DNA of 6,135 nucleotides from positions 1-6,135 of the forward strand of contig CAMFDH010000083.1 in the NCBI GenBank assembly GCA_945949035.1, given 5' to 3'. This document shows, piece after piece, positions 1 to 3,962 of the stretch. Each line of letters opens with the position of its first letter. Position 1 is the stretch's first letter. The notes under the pieces are model-generated. The model worked only from the letters and a program-made list of their open reading frames with translations. It ran no database searches and was not told where the DNA came from. Source of the stretch: an uncultured Actinomyces sp. GTDB taxonomy: Bacteria; Actinomycetota; Actinomycetes; Actinomycetales; Actinomycetaceae. Made by a program: the position numbers and the translations under genes.

Positions 1-961
1 CCAGGGCCTGAATCTCAGTTAGGAGCGGCCTGTTCCCCTCGAGGGTCACGGTGACAAAACTTCCCGGCGCCTCACCCCTTGAGCCAGATGTGAACAGCTT
101 GGATGGGTCCGAGACCTCTTGGATTCCGCTGTCTACCAGCGTGAAGCAACCGACCTCATCCGTTGAGCCGTAACGGTTCTTGACGGTGCGCAGCAGCCGC
201 AGGGAGCCCGTCCGCTCTCCCTCAAACTGACACACCACATCAACCAGGTGTTCAAGGGTTCGAGGGCCGGCAATGGTGCCGTCCTTGGTGACATGACCAA
301 CGAGCAGGGTCGGCAGGGCATTGGCCTTGGCAGCATTGATAACCACCTGGCTGACGGCCTTGACCTGGCTGACAGAACCCGGCGACCCCTCAGCAAGTGA
401 CGACGTCATGGTCTGCACCGAGTCGACGATCAACATCGAAGGATTATGGGTCTGGACCAGGGAGGCAACGGACCCCACATCGCCCTCAGCTGCCAGAAGA
501 AGGTTTGATTCGAGGGCGCCGATACGGTGCGCACGCTTGGAAACCTGAGCCACTGATTCTTCACCCGTGACATAGAGAACCGGGCCCAACCCGGAGGCGG
601 TAGCTGCCCGAGCGTATCGAGCCGCCACGTCGAGCAGTAGGGTTGATTTACCCACCCCCGGTTCGCCGGCAAGCAGGACGACAGATCCGGGGACGATGCC
701 ACCACCCAGGACCCTGTCAAACTCTCCCATTCCACTGGGGCGGGCATCAGCGTCTTCGACCCGCACCTGGTCCAGGGCCACCGCGACAGCCCCCATTCCG
801 GATCCGGAACTGATCATGGGCGCGCCCTTACCGGTGGCGGCGGGGACCGGAACATACTCTTCTAGGGTTCCCCACGCCTCACACTGGCGGCACTGCCCCA
901 GCCACTTGGGGCTTTCCCACTGGCATTGGACACAGCGGTAGGCGGTTTTGATCCGTGCCAC
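1..961 (-). CDS. radA: DNA repair protein RadA (Sms), C-terminus cut by window edge
   Basis: RadA is a cytosolic RecA-like ATPase that drives branch migration during recombinational repair. 320 codons are visible, read from 961 down to 2; the family is usually about 455-460 residues, so the C-terminal Lon-protease-like domain is mostly missing. Seen directly: an N-terminal C4 zinc finger (C10-x2-C13 and C24-x2-C27), Walker A GEPGVGKST at residues 99-107 (bases 641-667), a Walker B-like strand MLIVDSVQT near bases 411-440, and the RadA-specific KNRYG motif at residues 261-265 (bases 167-181). I chose GTG at 961 because it gives the family-typical MARIKTAYRC start and has GAGGGGG upstream. An in-frame ATG at 1000, with its own purine-rich stretch very close by, would add 13 residues and cannot be excluded. 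The gene lies 79 bp after ktrA on the same strand, with no terminator between them, so it is probably co-transcribed. Identification is firm. Confidence 0.96.
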   Translation of the reverse strand, partial: MARIKTAYRCVQCQWESPKWLGQCRQCEAWGTLEEYVPVPAATGKGAPMISSGSGMGAVAVALDQVRVEDADARPSGMGEFDRVLGGGIVPGSVVLLAGEPGVGKSTLLLDVAARYARAATASGLGPVLYVTGEESVAQVSKRAHRIGALESNLLLAAEGDVGSVASLVQTHNPSMLIVDSVQTMTSSLAEGSPGSVSQVKAVSQVVINAAKANALPTLLVGHVTKDGTIAGPRTLEHLVDVVCQFEGERTGSLRLLRTVKNRYGSTDEVGCFTLVDSGIQEVSDPSKLFTSGSRGEAPGSFVTVTLEGNRPLLTEIQAL

Positions 962-965
962 GGTT

Positions 966-972
966 CCCCCTC
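966..972 (-). promoter_or_regulatory. Ribosome binding site favouring the GTG start of radA
   Basis: On the minus strand this reads GAGGGGG, with its GAGG core 7 bases before the GTG at 961. It supports that start over the in-frame ATG at 1000, whose SD-like GGAGGG (1004-1009) sits only 3 bases from the start codon. Confidence 0.55.
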
Positions 973-1040
973 GGTTAGTTCTACTTCCTCGAGGGTACAT
1001 AGTCCCTCCGACATCAGAGGAACCCTGTGGAAAAGCTGAG

Positions 1041-1712
1041 CTAGCGCGGCCTCTCCGAGAAGCGAATGACATCGACAGAGCTACCGGAGACAACCAGGAC
1101 GTCCTCGAGGTCAATCCGGGTGGTCGCATCGGCGTAGCGGAATGGCTTTCCGGCGCGCAGACTACCGATGACGTGAACGCCGTACCTGGTCTGCACCTGG
1201 GACTCACCAAGCGTGAATCCGTCCAGCTCACGCGGGGGACGCATCTTGGCAATCACCAGTTCAGACTTGTCCATCTCGATGTAGTCGAGCATCTGACCAC
1301 CGACGAGGTGTGCGGTTCGCTGGCCCGCGTCGTACTCCGGGTAGACCACGTGATGGGCTCCGATGCGTCGCAGAATCCGTCCGTGCTCACGCGAGGTGGC
1401 CTTCGCCCAAATGTTCTCCACCCCGATGTCGACGAGGTTGGCGGTGATGAGGACGGAGGCCTCGAGGGAGGTTCCGACCCCGACAACCGCACTGGAGAAA
1501 TCCTTGGCGCCGGCCTGTTCCAGGGCCTCCGGGTCGGTGCCATCCCCCTGAACCAGGGGGAGGATGCCGCTGTAGTGCTGAACCCTGCTGTAGTCCTTCT
1601 CCATCGCGAGGACCTCAAAACCAAGGTGTTCAAGCGTGACTGCGACGGCGGCGCCGAAGCGCCCCATCCCGACGACGAGGGTGCCGCTGGTCTTCTTGCT
1701 ACGTGATGCCAC
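1041..1712 (-). CDS. ktrA: TrkA/KtrA-type potassium uptake regulatory subunit (RCK_N + RCK_C)
   Basis: This is the cytosolic nucleotide-binding gating ring of a Ktr-type potassium channel/transporter, 223 residues, the usual size for KtrA with one RCK unit. Seen directly: an RCK_N Rossmann fold at about residues 10-125 with the dinucleotide/ATP motif VVGMGRFG (13-20), an acidic residue E38 at the end of the second strand, the GDGTD loop (56-60), and the conserved stretch from AKATSREH (103-110) to VVYPE (122-126). An RCK_C ligand-binding domain follows at about 150-218, with the typical RYGVHVIG segment (177-184). The start is GTG at 1712 with AAGGAG five bases upstream. It lies 49 bp after ktrB on the same strand, its expected partner. 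Family knowledge: the RCK_N ring responds to ATP/ADP or NAD(H), and RCK_C of several KtrA proteins binds c-di-AMP. Which ligand acts here is not shown by the sequence. Confidence 0.93.
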   Translation of the reverse strand: MASRSKKTSGTLVVGMGRFGAAVAVTLEHLGFEVLAMEKDYSRVQHYSGILPLVQGDGTDPEALEQAGAKDFSSAVVGVGTSLEASVLITANLVDIGVENIWAKATSREHGRILRRIGAHHVVYPEYDAGQRTAHLVGGQMLDYIEMDKSELVIAKMRPPRELDGFTLGESQVQTRYGVHVIGSLRAGKPFRYADATTRIDLEDVLVVSGSSVDVIRFSERPR

Positions 1713-1717
1713 GTCTG

Positions 1718-1723
1718 CTCCTT
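1718..1723 (-). promoter_or_regulatory. Ribosome binding site of ktrA (GTG start)
   Basis: AAGGAG on the minus strand, 5 bases before GTG at 1712. This decides the non-ATG start. Confidence 0.7.
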
Positions 1724-1761
1724 AGAAACGAATGAACTGGTTGCAGTTAGGGGGCCGAAGG

Positions 1762-3294
1762 CTAACCCACGATGGGGCGCTCCTCCGGAAGGCGCAGGAA
1801 GCTCTGCTGTTCACGCAGCGCCAGCCCGGCCGCAAATGTCATGGGACCGATTCGCCCGATGACCATGAGCAGGGAGAGGACGAACTTCGCCGCGGGAGGT
1901 AGTGCGGAGGTGATTCCGGTGGAGAGACCCACGGTTCCAAAGGCGCTGATCACCTCAAAGATAATGCGGTCCAGAGTGAACGGGGTGATGACCAGCAGGA
2001 CGGCCGACGCTCCGAGCACCAGCACCACGGCGGCAAGGAGCACGGCGACTGCCTGGCGAATGGTGCCGAGGGGAAGGCGGCGGTGAAATGCCTCGACGTC
2101 CCGACGCCCTCGGGCCTCTGCCCATGCTGCCAGGAGCAGGATGGTGAACGTGGTGACCTTGATGCCACCGGCGTGTGAGGCCGAACCGCCGCCGATGAAC
2201 ATCGAGATGTCCTGAACCAGCCAGGAGGCTCCGGTCATCTGCGAAACATCAATGGCACTGACTCCGAGGGAGCGGGTGTTGATGGCTCCGACGATGGTGC
2301 TGAGTGACTTTCCGGAGAAGTCGAGGGCTCCGAATGTGTAGGGGTTATTCCATTCCAGTGCCGCGATGATAAGGCCGGTGATGACGGCGAGGCTGATGTA
2401 GGTCGTGATGGTGATCTTGCTGTGCAGGCTGAGCGCCCTCGGCTTGCGCCAGTTCCGGCGCAGGTCAACGAATACGGGAAAGCCGATCGCACCGACGAAT
2501 GCAGCCAGCATCAGGGGGAGCAGGACGAACCAGTCGCTGACATACGGCGCCACACCGCCCTCCATGTTCACGAAGCCGGCGTTGTTGAACGACGAGATCG
2601 ACATGAACAGGGCGTCCCAAACCGAGGTCAGGAAGGGGCGCCCCTGCCTAAGGAAAGCGGGGGCGATGACTAGGAAGAGGACGACCTCGGCAATGACGGT
2701 GGTGATAAAGACGGCTTTGACCAGGGTGACCGCGTCCCCCATGCGCCCCTGGGTGTCGTCCTGTGCCAGCAGTCTCTGGGTGAGGCCGAGGCGGCGAGAG
2801 ACAGCCAGTGTCAACAGGGACGCCATGGTCATAACGCCCAAGCCGCCGAGGGCGATACCGGCGGCTATTACAGCCTGACCAAATCCCGACCAGTAGGTGG
2901 CGGTATCAACCACAGACAGGCCGGTGACGCAGACGGCAGAAACCGCAGTAAATAGTGCGTCGATGAAAGGGGTGAAGTGCCGTCCCGTGTTTGCGATCGG
3001 AAGTGAGAGCAAGAGGGTCGTGACCGCGATCAGGAAGGTGAACACCAGCAGGGTGAGGCGTGCCGGGTAGCGCATGGCGAACTGGTTGAAGGAGAGCCTT
3101 GAGCGGTGCAGCCACGAGCGCCCCCCACCGGAACGGATGAGGAGGTGATCCGTGCGAAGGGGTGTGTCGACGTGACCGACCGGTTCTGAGTCTGCGAAGT
3201 GCGAATCCCCCAGGGCGCTGTCCAGGGCTTCAGAACGCAGAGGGTCGCGGCGCCAACCTAAGCCGTGACGCGAGTCGCCCCTTCGTGAAGCCAA
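1762..3294 (-). CDS. ktrB: TrkH/KtrB-family potassium translocating subunit, with N-terminal extension
   Basis: Integral membrane pore subunit that takes up K+ (often Na+-coupled) together with the neighbouring RCK protein. It has 510 residues against about 445-450 for typical KtrB. Seen directly: four M1-P-M2 repeats starting near residues 78, 191, 293 and 410, with filter segments VTGLS (123-127), NNAGF (237-241), NTRSLG (339-344) and FGTVGL (452-457). The glycine-rich intramembrane loop MFIGGGSASHAGGIKVTTF (365-383) and the terminal GRIGPMT (480-486) are family hallmarks. The third filter is unusual, since TRTAGF-like sequence is common there. Residues 1-73 form a hydrophilic, Arg-rich extension. 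I chose TTG at 3294 because GGGAGGG lies 6 bases upstream, an in-frame stop sits at 3322-3324, and the only other nearby start, ATG at residue 74, has no SD. It heads the ktrB-ktrA-radA run. K+ versus Na+ preference is not determined. Confidence 0.93.
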   Translation of the reverse strand: MASRRGDSRHGLGWRRDPLRSEALDSALGDSHFADSEPVGHVDTPLRTDHLLIRSGGGRSWLHRSRLSFNQFAMRYPARLTLLVFTFLIAVTTLLLSLPIANTGRHFTPFIDALFTAVSAVCVTGLSVVDTATYWSGFGQAVIAAGIALGGLGVMTMASLLTLAVSRRLGLTQRLLAQDDTQGRMGDAVTLVKAVFITTVIAEVVLFLVIAPAFLRQGRPFLTSVWDALFMSISSFNNAGFVNMEGGVAPYVSDWFVLLPLMLAAFVGAIGFPVFVDLRRNWRKPRALSLHSKITITTYISLAVITGLIIAALEWNNPYTFGALDFSGKSLSTIVGAINTRSLGVSAIDVSQMTGASWLVQDISMFIGGGSASHAGGIKVTTFTILLLAAWAEARGRRDVEAFHRRLPLGTIRQAVAVLLAAVVLVLGASAVLLVITPFTLDRIIFEVISAFGTVGLSTGITSALPPAAKFVLSLLMVIGRIGPMTFAAGLALREQQSFLRLPEERPIVG

Positions 3295-3300
3295 TGGAAA

Positions 3301-3307
3301 CCCTCCC
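3301..3307 (-). promoter_or_regulatory. Ribosome binding site deciding the TTG start of ktrB
   Basis: GGGAGGG on the minus strand, 6 bases before TTG at 3294. It is the only good SD in this reading frame upstream of the first membrane segment, and so the main evidence that the long N-terminal extension is translated. Confidence 0.65.
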
Positions 3308-3437
3308 CTGAAATCATCCGGCTAGTTGTAGCATCCTGCGCTAGTATTCAGTCTATGGTGTGGGAGGGGTGACCTACGGGTCTCCGCCCCGTGCCAGTTT
3401 TTCAATCCGGTTCTTTTTAATGGGATTAGGTAAGTCG
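3308..3437. promoter_or_regulatory. Divergent intergenic region between ktrB and the HTH gene
   Basis: About 143 bp separate the ktrB start from the chosen HTH start, so promoters for both directions should lie here or at the start of the HTH gene. On the plus strand TAGTAT at 3342-3347 is a possible -10 element, but no convincing -35 lies 16-18 bases upstream (TTGTAG at 3326-3331 is too close). The minus-strand promoter of ktrB could not be placed; TACAAC just upstream of the ktrB leader is only a weak candidate. A mini-ORF MVWEG (3355-3372) starts about 8 bases after TAGTAT, and nothing shows that it is translated. No c-di-AMP riboswitch (ydaO type) was recognised. Confidence 0.35.
3355..3383 (+). 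repeat. Imperfect direct repeat, copy A (upstream of HTH gene)
   Basis: Aligns with 3776-3807 at about 26 of 32 columns when three one-base gaps are allowed. The shared core is GGAGGG, then GTGACC, then TA, then GGGT. In copy B this stretch is the SD and start codon of the bS22 gene; here the start-codon position reads ACG, and the sequence after it does not encode a bS22-like peptide. It may be a shared regulatory element or chance similarity of two purine-rich leaders. Confidence 0.4.
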
Positions 3438-3647
3438 ATGGAAACTCAGCCTTCACCCCGCTTCATGACGGTAAGTGAAGTCGCGGACGTCATGAGGGTA
3501 TCCAAGATGACTGTCTACCGCTTGATTCACGCCGGGGAGCTACCGGCCATTCGGGTGGGCAAGAGTTTCCGCGTGCCGCAGTCGGGGGTGGCACAGCTCC
3601 TTGACGCTTCGTGGAACACCGATGAAGACCGTGGGGTTGGCAGTTAG
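3438..3647 (+). CDS. Excisionase/BldC-like helix-turn-helix DNA-binding protein
   Basis: A 69-residue putative DNA-binding protein with a MerR/BldC-like winged HTH filling almost its whole length. Seen directly: FMTVSEVADVMRVSKMTVYR (residues 9-28) forms the two HTH helices, and the following GELPAIRVGKSFRVP (33-47) is the wing typical of the 'excisionase DNA-binding' family. I chose ATG at 3438 because AGG sits 7 bases upstream and the HTH follows directly; the frame stays open to GTG at 3360 (95 residues) and has ATG at 3420, but neither has an SD. Family knowledge: this protein is conserved next to the bS22 gene in Actinobacteria (Rv0500A in M. tuberculosis), so despite the excisionase-like domain it is a chromosomal core gene, not a phage remnant. 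Its targets are unknown to me. It may regulate bS22 or itself, since similar leader elements precede both genes; that is inference. Confidence 0.85.
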   Translation: METQPSPRFMTVSEVADVMRVSKMTVYRLIHAGELPAIRVGKSFRVPQSGVAQLLDASWNTDEDRGVGS

Positions 3648-3651
3648 TCCT

Positions 3652-3687
3652 GCCTTGAAAACCTGTGACGTTTGGCCGGTTTTCGGC
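3652..3687 (+). other. Hairpin just after the HTH gene
   Basis: GAAAACC (3657-3663) pairs perfectly with GGTTTTC (3678-3684) around a 14-base loop. GCC (3652-3654) can pair with GGC (3685-3687) across a two-base bulge. It starts 5 bases after the HTH stop codon. No T-run follows, so it is a weak terminator at best; it may be an attenuator or an RNA-stability element. The right arm also overlaps a second inverted repeat: GCCGGTTTT (3675-3683) is the exact complement of AAAACCGGC (3754-3762). Confidence 0.35.
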
Positions 3688-3690
3688 TGA

Positions 3691-3719
3691 GGTTTATCAG
3701 TAGGTCCCCTTCGTAGTAT
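3691..3719 (+). promoter_or_regulatory. Possible promoter of the bS22 gene
   Basis: TAGTAT at 3714-3719 resembles a -10 element and matches the TAGTATT found upstream of the HTH gene. The -35 region 17 bases upstream (GGTTTA, 3691-3696) is poor. If real, transcription would start near 3726 and give a leader of about 73 bases before the bS22 start. Read-through from the HTH gene is the alternative. Confidence 0.3.
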
Positions 3720-3747
3720 TGTGGGGACGTTCAAAGCCATGTTGGTT

Positions 3748-3777
3748 CGGTGTAAAACCGGCTAATCACGAAGTGAT
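3748..3777 (+). other. Small hairpins in the bS22 leader
   Basis: Two short stems lie just upstream of the bS22 SD: CGGT/ACCG (3748-3751 with 3757-3760, 5-base loop) and a perfect ATCAC-GAA-GTGAT (3765-3777). The second ends 6 bases before the GGAGG of the SD. They could form in the mRNA leader and affect translation, as leaders of ribosomal protein genes often do, or the palindrome could be a protein-binding site. Neither role is shown. Confidence 0.3.
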
Positions 3778-3807
3778 GTTGTTGGAGGGAGTGACCCTAT
3801 GGGTTCT
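3776..3807 (+). repeat. Imperfect direct repeat, copy B (SD and start of bS22 gene)
   Basis: Counterpart of 3355-3383. This copy holds the functional SD (GGAGGGAG, 3784-3791) and the ATG at 3799 followed by the first bS22 codons. Confidence 0.4.
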
Positions 3808-3897
3808 GTGGTCAAGAAGCGCCGCAAGAGGATGTCGAAGAAGAAGCACCGCAAGATGCTGCGCAAGACCCGCCACCAGCGTCGCAACAAGAAGTAA
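3799..3897 (+). CDS. Small ribosomal subunit protein bS22 (AURKAIP1/COX24 domain)
   Basis: A 32-residue, extremely basic protein (18 Lys/Arg and 2 His), matching by recall the actinobacterial bS22 peptide seen in mycobacterial 30S ribosome structures, encoded by Rv0500B in M. tuberculosis. Seen directly: it starts [19 protein letters not shown] and ends RRNKK before TAA at 3895-3897. This is almost the same as the mycobacterial protein, which begins [19 protein letters not shown]. The whole length corresponds to the AURKAIP1/COX24 C-terminal domain (Pfam PF08213). Family knowledge places it on the small subunit, buried in rRNA near the decoding region. ATG at 3799 has GGAGGGAG (3784-3791) upstream, 7-10 bases away. 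It lies 151 bp after the HTH gene on the same strand, the conserved actinobacterial order, though proC, which precedes this pair in mycobacteria, is absent here. A strong hairpin 17 bases after the stop ends the unit. Easily missed by gene finders because of its size. Confidence 0.95.
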   Translation: MGSVVKKRRKRMSKKKHRKMLRKTRHQRRNKK

Positions 3898-3914
3898 CCT
3901 GACGCAGGCTTCGA

Positions 3915-3945
3915 AAGGCCCCGCCCCTTATTGGAGCGGGGCCTT
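3915..3945. terminator. Bidirectional intrinsic-type terminator between bS22 and the GH65 gene
   Basis: A perfect 10-bp stem, AAGGCCCCGC (3915-3924) with GCGGGGCCTT (3936-3945), around an 11-base loop. It sits 17 bases after the bS22 stop on the plus strand and 17 bases after the GH65 stop on the minus strand, so it can serve both convergent genes. The T-tracts are short (TT on plus, TTT on minus), as is common for GC-rich actinobacterial terminators. Confidence 0.8.
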
Positions 3946-3962
3946 CGCGTACCCTCTTCGCT

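Noticed and set aside
1004..1019. Palindrome-like CCTC...GAGG just upstream of the radA ATG
   Set aside because: Only about 4 solid base pairs with an unstable centre; too weak to call a terminator or operator, and no LexA-type GAAC...GTTC box was found there.
948..1706. Long plus-strand open frame (252 codons) opposite ktrA
   Set aside because: It is antisense to a clear RCK protein gene, its translation looks like no known family, and it reflects codon bias of the real gene on the other strand.
2405..2878. Plus-strand open frame of 157 codons opposite ktrB
   Set aside because: Antisense shadow of membrane segments and filter repeats of KtrB; low-complexity Arg/Ser/Thr-rich translation.
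3295..3437. c-di-AMP (ydaO-type) riboswitch upstream of ktrB
   Set aside because: Considered because such riboswitches precede ktr genes in Firmicutes. The space is small and the paired-helix pattern was not recognised; a covariance-model search would settle it.
3438..3647. Excisionase-like HTH read as a sign of a prophage or integrative element
   Set aside because: No integrase, attachment-site repeat, tRNA or other phage gene is nearby, and the HTH plus bS22 pair is a core actinobacterial arrangement.
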